Below the pieces are notes generated by a model, which was not told where the DNA came from, did not search any database, and worked only from the letters and a program-made list of their open reading frames with translations. Below are positions 1 to 7,288 of a stretch of DNA of 7,288 nt, piece after piece. The stretch is from NCBI GenBank assembly GCA_024641625.1, contig JAHECQ010000171.1, forward strand, positions 884 to 8,171, written 5' to 3'. A program made the position numbers and the translations under genes. The stretch comes from Acidimicrobiales bacterium (lineage in GTDB: Bacteria > Actinomycetota > Acidimicrobiia > Acidimicrobiales > SZUA-35). Positions within the stretch are counted from its first letter, which is position 1. Each line of letters begins with the position of its first letter.

Positions 1-557
1 CACGATCGCCCTATGGGGCAAGCAAGGTCGGCGCAGAGACCTTGGCCCGCCAGTACCACCGGGGCTGGGGGGTCGACGTGGTCATTGCCCGCCCGTTCAA
101 TCACATCGGCCCCGGACAGAGCCCCAACTTCGTCGCACCGGCATTCGCCGCTCGAATCGCCGAATGCGAACTCCTCGGCGGAGGCGCCGTCACCCACGGC
201 GACCTTTCCAGCCGGCGTGACTTCACCGATGTCCGTGACGTCGTGCGGGCGTACCGGATGCTCGCCGAGAAGGGCCGCTCCGGGGGCACCTACAACATCT
301 GCTCCGGGGTCGACGTGGGCATGCAGGAGCTGCTCGATCGACTCGTCCTGATGGCCACCGTGCCAATCGAAGCTCAGGTCAATCCTGATCTCCTGCGCCC
401 GGTAGAGTTGCCCGTCCTTCGGGGATCGCACGATCGCCTCACCGCCGACACCGGCTGGATGCCGACCATTGCCTTGGAGCGGACGTTGTCCGACGTGCTC
501 TCCGACGCCCGCAGCGCTCGTTCCACGAGCATCGATCCCTCCGACTCGTCGGTCTGA
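1..557 (+). CDS. rmd: GDP-4-dehydro-6-deoxy-D-mannose reductase, 3' part (5' end outside window)
   Basis: This is the C-terminal 184 residues of an extended short-chain dehydrogenase/reductase of the NAD-dependent epimerase/dehydratase family; roughly the first 120-130 residues (the Rossmann nucleotide-binding part) lie upstream of the window. The reading frame begins at base 3 and opens with the catalytic YxxxK motif, seen as SPYGASK (Tyr codon at 12-14, Lys at 24-26). It continues with RPFNHIGPGQSPNFV and RRDFTDVRDVVRAY, both typical of Rmd, then YNICSG. These motifs favour Rmd, which reduces the 4-keto group of GDP-4-keto-6-deoxymannose to give GDP-D-rhamnose, over Fcl/WcaG, which makes GDP-L-fucose. 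A GDP-6-deoxytalose synthase is a less likely alternative. The partner dehydratase gmd follows 101 bases downstream on the same strand, which supports the pathway call. The gene stops at TGA 555-557, but the same frame stays open to 659 (see findings). Confidence 0.88.
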   Translation, partial: RSPYGASKVGAETLARQYHRGWGVDVVIARPFNHIGPGQSPNFVAPAFAARIAECELLGGGAVTHGDLSSRRDFTDVRDVVRAYRMLAEKGRSGGTYNICSGVDVGMQELLDRLVLMATVPIEAQVNPDLLRPVELPVLRGSHDRLTADTGWMPTIALERTLSDVLSDARSARSTSIDPSDSSV

Positions 558-593
558 CGGGTCGAGGTCCCACCCCTGTCCGCCCACCGCCCC

Positions 594-638
594 CTGTCGC
601 TGACCAGACTGTCGCGGACCAGACTGTCGCCGATCCAA
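594..638. repeat. Three tandem 15-bp repeats in the rmd-gmd gap
   Basis: Three adjacent 15-bp units are visible: CTGTCGCTGACCAGA (594-608), CTGTCGCGGACCAGA (609-623) and the more diverged CTGTCGCCGATCCAA (624-638). The first two differ at one position. A looser partial match, CTGTCCGCCCACCGC, starts at 576. Unit length is a multiple of three and the units are in phase with the rmd frame, reading LSLTR, LSRTR and LSPIQ if the rmd stop were absent. The array lies just upstream of the gmd ribosome binding site (AGGAG, 648-652). Origin by replication slippage is the simplest reading; no function is evident. Confidence 0.8.
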
Positions 639-658
639 CCCCTGCCCAGGAGTTCCAC

Positions 659-1639
<981 letters not shown>

Positions 1640-1645
1640 TCCACG

Positions 1646-2575
1646 ATGTCGATTGCAGTGCTCTGCGGTGGCGTCGGCGCAGCCCGCCTGCTTCGCGGCC
1701 TCGTTCCACTCGTGCCTGGGCCGGAGTTGACCGCCATCGTCAACGTCGGTGACGACACCGAGCTCCATGGACTGCACATCTCGCCGGATCTCGACACCAT
1801 TGTCTACACCTTGGCCGGCGCGGTGAGCGTCGAACGCGGCTGGGGCCTCGAGGGAGAGACCTGGCAGGCCATGGCGATGGTGGGCCACTATGGCGGCGTC
1901 GACTGGTTCTCCCTCGGCGACCGGGATCTCGGCACGCATCTCTTCCGCACCCATCGGCTCGGTCAAGGGGCGTCCCTGCAGGAAGTCTCGGCCGAGATCG
2001 CCCGCGCATGGGGGCTGACACTGACCATGCTGCCCGTCACCAACGACCGTCTCCGAACCCTGGTCACCACCGTCGACGAAGGCGAGATCCCGTTCCAGGA
2101 GTACTTCGTGCGCCGTCACCACGACGTGGCGGTGACCGCCGTTCGATTCGAGGGGGCCGACGCTGCCCGCCCCGCACCAGGCGTGCTCGACGCGCTCGAC
2201 CAGGCCGAACGTATTCTCGTGGCCCCCTCCAATCCCGTCGTATCGATCGATCCGGTGCTCGCAGTACCCGGCATCACCGACCGGCTACGCGCTCGGCGCG
2301 ACGACGTCATCGCCGTCTCCCCCATCGTCGGCGGCCGAGCGCTGAAGGGTCCCGCAGACCGCCTGCTCGTGGAGCTCGGACGCGAGGCGTCCGCCGTCGC
2401 GGTGGCGGAGTGGTATCGAGACGTGGTCGGGACTCTCGTCATCGACGACGTCGACGCCGATCTTGCACCGGCCATCGAGCATCATGGGGTGCGCTGCATC
2501 GTCGCCCCGACGATCATGTCCGATCCGGCCAGGACCGCCGCTCTGGCGCAAGTCCTGCTGAGCGCCATCCGCTGA
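1646..2575 (+). CDS. cofD: 2-phospho-L-lactate / phosphoenolpyruvate transferase of F420 biosynthesis (CofD/FbiA)
   Basis: CofD/FbiA joins the phospholactyl or phosphoenolpyruvyl moiety, carried as a guanylyl-activated intermediate, to the deazaflavin Fo, giving F420-0 or dehydro-F420-0. The 309-residue product shows the family's N-terminal glycine-rich CGGVGAARLLRGL (7-19), then NVGDD (33-37), HGLHISPDLDTIVYTL (41-56), ERGWGLEGETW (63-73), FSLGDRDLGTHLFRTHRL (88-105), FQEYFVRR (150-157), APSNPVVSI (193-201) and SPIVGGRALKGPADRL (225-240). These match the FbiA group along its whole length, and the size is normal. Which three-carbon donor is used cannot be told from this sequence. The ATG at 1646 comes six bases after the gmd stop and has no clear Shine-Dalgarno, which suggests translation coupled to gmd. 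The next gene is cofE, acting in the same pathway. Confidence 0.96.
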   Translation: MSIAVLCGGVGAARLLRGLVPLVPGPELTAIVNVGDDTELHGLHISPDLDTIVYTLAGAVSVERGWGLEGETWQAMAMVGHYGGVDWFSLGDRDLGTHLFRTHRLGQGASLQEVSAEIARAWGLTLTMLPVTNDRLRTLVTTVDEGEIPFQEYFVRRHHDVAVTAVRFEGADAARPAPGVLDALDQAERILVAPSNPVVSIDPVLAVPGITDRLRARRDDVIAVSPIVGGRALKGPADRLLVELGREASAVAVAEWYRDVVGTLVIDDVDADLAPAIEHHGVRCIVAPTIMSDPARTAALAQVLLSAIR

Positions 2576-2648
2576 GATCCCGTACTCGACCGCAGCGTCG
2601 CCCCATCGGTATCCGGCGGTGGGTACAGCAGTTCGGGAAGTGGGGGCG

Positions 2649-2654
2649 TACCGT
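2649..2654 (+). promoter_or_regulatory. Possible -10 element for leaderless cofE transcription
   Basis: TACCGT at 2649-2654 fits the actinobacterial TANNNT -10 pattern and ends six bases before the ATG at 2661. That would place transcription start at or next to the A of the start codon, as in leaderless mRNAs common in actinobacteria. No good -35 is visible at the expected distance, and no convincing Shine-Dalgarno precedes this ATG. The 85-base gap 2576-2660 holds nothing else that I can identify. The hexamer is loose enough to occur by chance. Confidence 0.3.
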
Positions 2655-2660
2655 AGGGCC

Positions 2661-3410
2661 ATGCTCACGCGGCTCGAAATTCTGCCTGTTCCCGGGTTGC
2701 CCGAGGTCGGCCCAGGAGACGATCTGGCAGGACAGATCATCGATGCCTGCCTCACCGGCACGCACACCGACACAGCGGGCGAGGTCACACCACCGGTGGG
2801 TCTCGCCCACCATGACGTGTTGGTGGTGAGCCAGAAGGTCGTGTCGAAGGCCGAGGGACGCCAGCGCATCGTCGATCCCGACGACCCGTTGGCCCACAAG
2901 CCGCTGGTCCTCGAGGAATCGGTTCGAGTCCTCCGTCGACGGGGTGAGTTGATCATCAGCCAGACCAAACACGGCTTCATCTGCGCCAACGCCGGCATCG
3001 ACCGTTCGAACGTGGCCCCCGACGTCGCGCTGTTGCTGCCCGAGGATTCCGATCGGTCGGCCCGTCGGATTCGTGATGCCATCAAACACCGCACCGGAAT
3101 CGAGGTGGCCGTCATCGTGGCCGACACCTTCGGTCGGCCATGGCGACGAGGACTCACCGACATTGCGATCGGCAGCGCCGGGATACTCCCGGTTCTCGAC
3201 CTGCGAGGCACCGCTGACGCCGTGGGACGTGAGCTCCACGTCACCGAGGTGTGCATCGTCGACGAACTCGCCGGCGCGGCCGAGCTCGTTCGGGGCAAGG
3301 CCGACGGCATTGCGGTGGCGGTCATCCGAGGGGTGAACGACCACTGGTTCGCCGAAGGAAGCGTCGCTGAGTCGATCGTTCGGCATCCCAACGAGGACCT
3401 CTTCCGTTGA
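2661..3410 (+). CDS. cofE: Coenzyme F420-0:L-glutamate ligase, stand-alone CofE
   Basis: CofE adds glutamate residues to F420-0 using GTP and a divalent metal, producing the polyglutamate tail of F420. The 249-residue product contains VVSQKVVSKAEGR (55-67), SQTKHGFICANAGIDRSN (100-117), VADTFGRPWRRG (153-164), GILPVLDLRG (174-183), the segment DELAGAAELVRGKADGIAVA (201-220), and a normal family end, EDLFR (245-249). Length equals that of archaeal stand-alone CofE. Mycobacterial FbiB has in addition a C-terminal FMN-binding nitroreductase-like domain that reduces dehydro-F420-0; this is absent here, and the next gene is a helicase. The ATG at 2661 is preferred because family homology begins there (LEILPVPGLPEVGPGDDL). 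An in-frame GTG at 2619 would add 14 unlike residues. The stop overlaps the TTG start of the helicase gene by three bases. Confidence 0.94.
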   Translation: MLTRLEILPVPGLPEVGPGDDLAGQIIDACLTGTHTDTAGEVTPPVGLAHHDVLVVSQKVVSKAEGRQRIVDPDDPLAHKPLVLEESVRVLRRRGELIISQTKHGFICANAGIDRSNVAPDVALLLPEDSDRSARRIRDAIKHRTGIEVAVIVADTFGRPWRRGLTDIAIGSAGILPVLDLRGTADAVGRELHVTEVCIVDELAGAAELVRGKADGIAVAVIRGVNDHWFAEGSVAESIVRHPNEDLFR

Positions 3411-5956
3411 GCAGTGCTGCGTTGTCGAACGAGCTTCCTCCCATCCTTCGCCACCTACCCCCCGCACCCGATCCTGACGCACTCCTCGATGGATTCGTCG
3501 ATTTCGTCGCCGAGCAGGGAATCAGCCTCTACCGAGCGCAAGAAGAAGCGATCCTCGAGATCCTCGCCGGCAACAACGTCATCCTCAACACCCCGACGGG
3601 TTCGGGCAAGTCGATGGTTGCTGCGGCGGCCCACTTCGCCGCGCTTGCCGCCGATCATCGCAGCATCTATACCGCACCGATCAAGGCACTGGTCTCGGAG
3701 AAGTTCTTCGCCCTCTGCAAGGACTTCGGCTCCGAGCGAGTCGGCATGATCACCGGGGACGGCAGCATCAACCCCAACGCTCCCATCATCTGCTGCACGG
3801 CAGAAATCCTCGCCAACTGGGCACTGCGTGACGGTCCGGACACCGACGTCGACCTGGTCATCGTCGACGAGTTCCACTACTACGCCGATCCACAACGCGG
3901 TTGGGCATGGCAGGTCCCCTTGCTCGAGCTCGGCCACTGTCAGTTCCTCCTGCTGTCGGCCACCCTCGGCCCGACGGACTTCTTCGAACGCGACCTCGAG
4001 CGTCGAACCGGGCGTTCGACGGTGTTGGTCCGCTCCGAGGAACGCCCGGTGCCGCTCGAGTTCGAATACCGCCGCACCACCCTGCACCGTTCGATCGAGG
4101 AGCTCCTCGAGACCGATCGGGCGCCGATCTATCTCGTGCACTTCACCCAACGGGAGGCAACCGAGGCTGCGCAGGGTTATCTCTCGCTCGATCCGCTGTC
4201 CAAGGACGAGAAGGAGCGGGTGAAGGCCATCATCGCCAACTTCCGGTTCGACTCTCCGATCGGCAAGGATTTGCGCCGATTCGTCGCGGGAGGCATCGGT
4301 GTCCACCACGCGGGGCTCTTGCCCAAGTACCGGCTGTTGATGGAGCGGCTCGCCCAGGAAGGCCTCCTGAAGATCATCTGCGGCACCGACACGCTCGGGG
4401 TCGGGGTCAACGTCCCGATCCGCAGCGTGCTCTTCACCCAGCTCTGCAAGTACGACGGCTCGGGTACACGCCTGTTGTCCCGGCGCGAGTTCAAGCAGAT
4501 TGCCGGGCGAGCCGGACGCAAGGGCTTCGACCACACGGGCACCGTGTGGGCCCAGGCTCCGTCCCACGTGATCGAGAACCTGCTCGCCGACGAGAAGGCG
4601 ACCAACGACCCGAAGCGGAAGAAGAAGGCGGTCAAGAAGAAGCAACCCGACCGTGGCTACGCCCACTGGACCGAGGAGACCTTCACCAAGCTGATCGAGG
4701 GAGACCCCGAGCCGCTGCACTCGAGCTTCACCATCAATCATCAGATGATCATGTGTCTCCTCGACCGTCCCGGCGATGGCTGCGGGGCCGTCACCAATCT
4801 GCTCACCACCAACCACGAACCACGCAGACGGCAACGCCGACACATCAGGCGAGCCATTTCGATCTATCGCTCACTGGTGGCCGCCGAACTGCTCGAGTTC
4901 CCTCCGGCCCCCGATGAGCTCGGCCGTCGGGTTCGGGTGAACTTCGACCTCCAGGACGACTTCGCCCTCCACCAACCGCTCTCGTTGTGGGCGCTCGAAG
5001 CCATCGGCGAGTTGGCTCACCAAGGCGCCGACGGACAGGGTCTGGATGCAGAGACCCACGCCATGACCGCGTTGACGATCATCGAGTCCATTCTCGAGAA
5101 TCCCGCCGTCATCATCGCTTCGCAGCTGTCGAAGGCGAAGGATGAGCTGATGGCCGAGATGAAGTCCTCGGGCGTCGAATACGACGAGCGGATGGCGCGC
5201 CTGGCCGAAGTGGAACCACCACGACCCCACAAGGAATGGCTCTATGAGTCCTTCGACCGCTTCCGGGTCAAGCACCCCTGGGTGGGCAGCGAGAACGTAC
5301 GGCCCAAGTCCGTCGTCCGCGACCTGTACGAGCAGGGCATGACGTTCACCGAACACATCAACCACTACGGCCTCAAGCGGAGTGAGGGTGTGGTGCTCCG
5401 CTACCTCTCCGACGTGTACAAGGCCCTGGTCCAGAACATTCCCGAGGATGCCAAGACCGACGAGATCATCGACTTGACCGAGTGGTTGGGAGCAGTAGTG
5501 CGCCAAGTCGATTCCAGCCTCATCGACGAATGGGAGCGGCTCACCAGCCCCGATGCCGCAACACCGGTCGAGATCCGCCCCGGTGACGACCGCGAACTGG
5601 ATATCACCAGAAACGAGCGTGCGTTCAGGGTCATGATCCGCAACGAGTCCTTCCGGGTGGTGCAACTCCTGGCGCGGCGGCGCACCGGGGAGTTCGACGT
5701 GGAGACCGCTCGAGCGTTGGACCTGGCCCTGTCGGAGTACTTCGACGACTACCCCGACATACTCACCGACGCCGATGCGCGCAGCCCCGAGCGTTTCGTG
5801 GTGCACGGCAACAGAGCAACCGGGATCACGGTGACCCAGACCGTGCACGACCCGGAGGACCACGACGAGTGGGTCCTCCGTGCTCGGGTGGATCTGGAGG
5901 CGTCGCGGGATGCGGGCAAGGCGGTGCTGGTCGACCTTGGCCTCGATCGACTCTGA
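3407..5956 (+). CDS. Ski2-like DExH-box helicase with C-terminal DUF3516-type region
   Basis: This is an 849-residue superfamily 2 ATP-dependent helicase, probably acting on RNA in the cytoplasm as expected for Ski2-like proteins; the substrate is unknown. The motifs run in order: Q-type YRAQEEAI (42-49), Walker A TGSGKS (64-69), Ia APIKALVSEK (90-99), Ib TAEIL (131-135), Walker B DEFH (154-157), III SATL (184-187), IV HFTQRE (245-250), GVHHAGLLP (298-306), V GTDTLGVGVNVP (326-337) and VI QIAGRAGRKG (364-373). A lysine-rich linker, KRKKKAVKKK (403-412), leads into about 430 residues that I assign, from family recall and architecture, to DUF3516, found in actinobacterial helicases. No metal-binding, nuclease or membrane motif is seen there. 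The start is TTG 3407-3409, which overlaps the cofE stop as TTGA, with GAGGA at 3393-3397 nine bases before; TTG at 3422 is the alternative. The first internal ATG lies after Walker A and so cannot be the start. Confidence 0.92.
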   Translation: MSSAALSNELPPILRHLPPAPDPDALLDGFVDFVAEQGISLYRAQEEAILEILAGNNVILNTPTGSGKSMVAAAAHFAALAADHRSIYTAPIKALVSEKFFALCKDFGSERVGMITGDGSINPNAPIICCTAEILANWALRDGPDTDVDLVIVDEFHYYADPQRGWAWQVPLLELGHCQFLLLSATLGPTDFFERDLERRTGRSTVLVRSEERPVPLEFEYRRTTLHRSIEELLETDRAPIYLVHFTQREATEAAQGYLSLDPLSKDEKERVKAIIANFRFDSPIGKDLRRFVAGGIGVHHAGLLPKYRLLMERLAQEGLLKIICGTDTLGVGVNVPIRSVLFTQLCKYDGSGTRLLSRREFKQIAGRAGRKGFDHTGTVWAQAPSHVIENLLADEKATNDPKRKKKAVKKKQPDRGYAHWTEETFTKLIEGDPEPLHSSFTINHQMIMCLLDRPGDGCGAVTNLLTTNHEPRRRQRRHIRRAISIYRSLVAAELLEFPPAPDELGRRVRVNFDLQDDFALHQPLSLWALEAIGELAHQGADGQGLDAETHAMTALTIIESILENPAVIIASQLSKAKDELMAEMKSSGVEYDERMARLAEVEPPRPHKEWLYESFDRFRVKHPWVGSENVRPKSVVRDLYEQGMTFTEHINHYGLKRSEGVVLRYLSDVYKALVQNIPEDAKTDEIIDLTEWLGAVVRQVDSSLIDEWERLTSPDAATPVEIRPGDDRELDITRNERAFRVMIRNESFRVVQLLARRRTGEFDVETARALDLALSEYFDDYPDILTDADARSPERFVVHGNRATGITVTQTVHDPEDHDEWVLRARVDLEASRDAGKAVLVDLGLDRL

Positions 5957-5996
5957 GGCTCCCCGGCGCACCCCCTCGCCATGCTTCGAAGCCTCA
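5954..5996. terminator. Inverted repeat at convergent gene ends, possible bidirectional terminator
   Basis: TGAGGCT (5954-5960) and AGCCTCA (5990-5996) are perfect seven-base inverted arms separated by 29 bases. Each arm contains the stop codon of one of the two converging genes, TGA of the helicase and, on the other strand, TGA of manC. A perfect 10-bp palindrome, GCTTCGAAGC, sits at 5983-5992 inside the gap. There is no T-run on either side, so this is not a classical intrinsic terminator. The location between convergent genes 37 bases apart is what makes it worth listing. Confidence 0.3.
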
Positions 5997-7079
5997 CAGG
6001 ATCGAGTCCCACTCCCCCGTCTCGCGCAACTTCATGACCATTTCCTTGACGTCCTGAGCCCGATCCTTCGGGCACACGAGGGTGACTCCTGCAGCTTGCA
6101 CGACGACGAGACCCTCCACACCGATCAAGGCCGTGAGATGTCCTTCGGAGATCACGACGTTGTCCGACGCATCGATCACCTCGACCGAGCCCCGGCAAGC
6201 GTTGCCGTGGTCATCCCTGGGAAGGTACTCGGCGACCTCGGGCCAGCTACCGACGTCATCCCAGGCGAAGCCTCCTTTGGCCATCACGATGTTCGATGCC
6301 CGCTCCATGAGGGCGTAGTCGATCGAGATCCTCCGCAGCGGCTCGAATTGTGCGGCCAACGCTGCGTCGAACCGCTCGGTGTCGACCACGGGGACGAGCG
6401 CGTCGATCATCGCTCCCAGCTCGGGCGCGTGGTCGTCGAACGCTCTGTGCAACACCGAGACCGACCACACGAACATCCCCGAGTTCCACGAGAAGTCGCC
6501 GGACTCGAGGTATCGAGTGGCCGTCGCCGCGTCGGGCTTCTCCACGAACCGAGTCACTCGCCGGAAGGTGATCGGGCCGAAGGTACCGAACACCTCACCT
6601 GCCTCGACATAGCCGAACGCGGTGCTGGGCCAAGTGGGTGTGATGCCGATCGTGACCAGGACGTCGTCAGTGGCAGCGACGGTCAGGCCCTGGGCCAGCG
6701 TCTGACGGAACAGCTCGAGGTCGCCAATCACATGATCGGCGGTGACGATGCAGAAGACGCCCTCGGGGTCTCGCGCCTTGACCACCGCACAGGCCAACGC
6801 AACGGCGGCCGCAGTGTCACGACGCACCGGCTCACCGATGATGTTCGCCGCCGGCAGCATGGGGGACGCCTCGATGGTGGCTGCGACGAGGTCGACGCTG
6901 GTGAGCACCAGCACCCGCTCGGGGGGAATGAGCCCGTCGAGCCGGTCGACGGCCAGTTCCAGCATCGTCCGCTCGCCGAGAAGCGTCAACAACTGCTTGG
7001 GATGACGCACGGTGCTCGCCGGCCAGAAGCGCTCGCCATACCCTCCGGCCAGCACCACGGCAAAGGCATGTTCGAACAT
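5994..7079 (-). CDS. manC: Mannose-1-phosphate guanylyltransferase
   Basis: This enzyme makes GDP-mannose from mannose-1-phosphate and GTP. The 361-residue product is a short, monofunctional form without the C-terminal phosphomannose isomerase domain of ManC/AlgA-type fusions. Visible motifs are the nucleotidyltransferase signature LAGGYGERFWPAS (10-22) followed by PKQ (27-29), EPVRRDTAAAVALA (83-96), TADHVIGD (113-120), GYVEAG (156-161), FVEKPD (178-183), WNSGMF (198-203), ISIDYALMERA (251-261) and WDDVGSW (273-279). The ATG at 7079-7077 is chosen because the signature follows at the usual distance and GGGAG (7092-7088) precedes it by eight bases. In-frame GTG 7127 and ATG 7115 would add 16 or 12 unlike residues and overlap the upstream gene. 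It lies 22 bases after the preceding reading frame, so both are likely one operon. Its product is the substrate of Gmd encoded on the other strand. Confidence 0.95.
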   Translation of the reverse strand: MFEHAFAVVLAGGYGERFWPASTVRHPKQLLTLLGERTMLELAVDRLDGLIPPERVLVLTSVDLVAATIEASPMLPAANIIGEPVRRDTAAAVALACAVVKARDPEGVFCIVTADHVIGDLELFRQTLAQGLTVAATDDVLVTIGITPTWPSTAFGYVEAGEVFGTFGPITFRRVTRFVEKPDAATATRYLESGDFSWNSGMFVWSVSVLHRAFDDHAPELGAMIDALVPVVDTERFDAALAAQFEPLRRISIDYALMERASNIVMAKGGFAWDDVGSWPEVAEYLPRDDHGNACRGSVEVIDASDNVVISEGHLTALIGVEGLVVVQAAGVTLVCPKDRAQDVKEMVMKLRETGEWDSIL

Positions 7080-7080
7080 G
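7067..7080. repeat. 14-bp perfect palindrome over the manC start codon
   Basis: CATGTTCGAACATG at 7067-7080 is its own reverse complement and contains the manC start codon (7079-7077). In mRNA it could fold as a short stem that pairs the AUG. A 14-bp palindrome is expected about 0.4 times by chance in a window this long, and the same bases encode the residues MFEH, so coding constraint may explain it. Confidence 0.35.
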
Positions 7081-7087
7081 AGGGGAT

Positions 7088-7092
7088 CTCCC
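7088..7092 (-). promoter_or_regulatory. Ribosome binding site deciding the manC start
   Basis: Read on the - strand this is GGGAG, eight bases before the ATG at 7079. It lies in the 22-base gap between the upstream stop codon and manC, and supports that start over the in-frame GTG at 7127 and ATG at 7115. Confidence 0.6.
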
Positions 7093-7101
7093 GGTCGAGC
7101 G

Positions 7102-7288
7102 TCACGGGCGATCATTCGGTCCCCCACTTCCGCCTGAGACCATAGCGAAGAACAGCTTCTCGTAAGCTTCCGCCTGGACCTCCGGTGTCAGACAGCGCTC
7201 GACGAACCACCGCGCTCGCTCACCCATCTCATCCAGCTCGACCGGATCGTTCAGCAGGTCCCCGAGCGCGTCCAGGAACGCCCGGACA
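7102..7288 (-). CDS. C-terminal end of a probable glycosyltransferase (5' part outside window)
   Basis: The frame is open from the window edge (first full codon at 7287) to TGA at 7104-7102, giving 61 residues. They read VRAFLDALGDLLNDPVELDE, then MGERARWFVE, RCLTPEVQAE and AYEKLFFAM, ending in a Gly/Ser-rich tail SGGSGGPNDRP. The pattern of a loop-helix 'LLNDP..L..MG.RAR..VE' followed by 'T.E..A..YE.L' is what the C-terminal helices of GT4-family (GT-B fold) glycosyltransferases look like. That, together with location directly before manC, is the basis for the call. No catalytic residues fall inside the window, so the sugar, acceptor and even the family are unproven. Coupling to manC across 22 bases suggests one operon for nucleotide-sugar supply and transfer. 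Confidence 0.6.
   Translation of the reverse strand, partial: VRAFLDALGDLLNDPVELDEMGERARWFVERCLTPEVQAEAYEKLFFAMVSGGSGGPNDRP

Noticed and set aside
558..593. Terminator after rmd
   Set aside because: I found no strong stem with a T-run; the bases are C-rich and unstructured apart from the repeat that follows.
2619..2660. Upstream in-frame GTG start for cofE
   Set aside because: It adds 14 residues unlike CofE N-termini; family similarity begins at the ATG at 2661.
2285..3482. Two overlapping long - strand frames opposite cofD and cofE
   Set aside because: The + strand frames match CofD and CofE end to end; the - strand proteins are low in family-like order and have no motif.
3455..4843. 462-codon open frame on the - strand inside the helicase gene
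   Set aside because: The + strand encodes all ordered helicase motifs here. The antisense frame is open because of high-GC codon use, and its protein has no recognisable motif.
3407..5956. Helicase as part of an antiphage defence or CRISPR system
   Set aside because: It has no partner nuclease, methylase or defence-type neighbour, its architecture is that of a chromosomal Ski2-like actinobacterial helicase, and it sits among housekeeping genes.
7067..7080. SOS (LexA) box at the manC start
   Set aside because: Actinobacterial boxes read CGAAC, four bases, GTTCG. Here the half-sites are in the opposite order (GTTCGAAC), so the pattern does not fit.
7080..7127. Longer manC N-terminus from GTG 7127 or ATG 7115
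   Set aside because: The added residues are not like ManC, they overlap the upstream frame, and a well-spaced GGGAG supports the ATG at 7079.
5880..7145. 421-codon open frame on the + strand opposite manC
   Set aside because: It is the shadow of manC, rich in Arg, His and Asp as expected of a reverse-strand high-GC frame, with no motifs.

Overview
The window is high-GC chromosomal DNA (by eye in the mid-60s % GC). It is densely coding with no RNA genes, insertion sequences or CRISPR. Coenzyme F420 biosynthesis genes, a DUF3516-type Ski2-like helicase and GDP-mannose/deoxyhexose genes together point to an actinomycete-type bacterium (Actinomycetota). A deep lineage such as Acidimicrobiia would fit, but this is inference from gene content only.

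Layout. On the + strand: the 3' part of a GDP-4-keto-6-deoxymannose reductase (rmd, 1-557); a 101-base gap holding a 15-bp tandem repeat; GDP-mannose 4,6-dehydratase (gmd, 659-1639); the F420 gene cofD/fbiA (1646-2575); a short gap with a possible leaderless promoter; the F420 ligase cofE (2661-3410); and an 849-residue Ski2-like helicase (3407-5956) that starts inside the cofE stop. On the - strand, converging on the helicase: mannose-1-phosphate guanylyltransferase (manC, 7079-5994), preceded by the C-terminal tail of what is probably a glycosyltransferase (7288-7102).

Function. ManC makes GDP-mannose, Gmd converts it to GDP-4-keto-6-deoxy-D-mannose, and the Rmd-type reductase most likely yields GDP-D-rhamnose. 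The neighbouring glycosyltransferase is a plausible consumer of a nucleotide sugar for a surface glycan. CofD and CofE carry out the late steps of F420 assembly: the phospholactyl (or phosphoenolpyruvyl) transfer and the GTP-dependent glutamylation. F420 genes beside a mannose-1-phosphate guanylyltransferase and a glycosyltransferase recall the fbiA-fbiB / manB-wbbL neighbourhood of mycobacteria, so this looks like a variant of a conserved actinobacterial locus.

I see no wholly new system. The points most worth a second look are: an in-frame, repeat-bearing open extension past the rmd stop that ends in an ATGA overlap with gmd; the stand-alone CofE lacking the FbiB reductase domain; the gmd-cofD coupling; the poorly characterised C-terminal half of the helicase; and small palindromes at the manC start and at the convergent gene ends.
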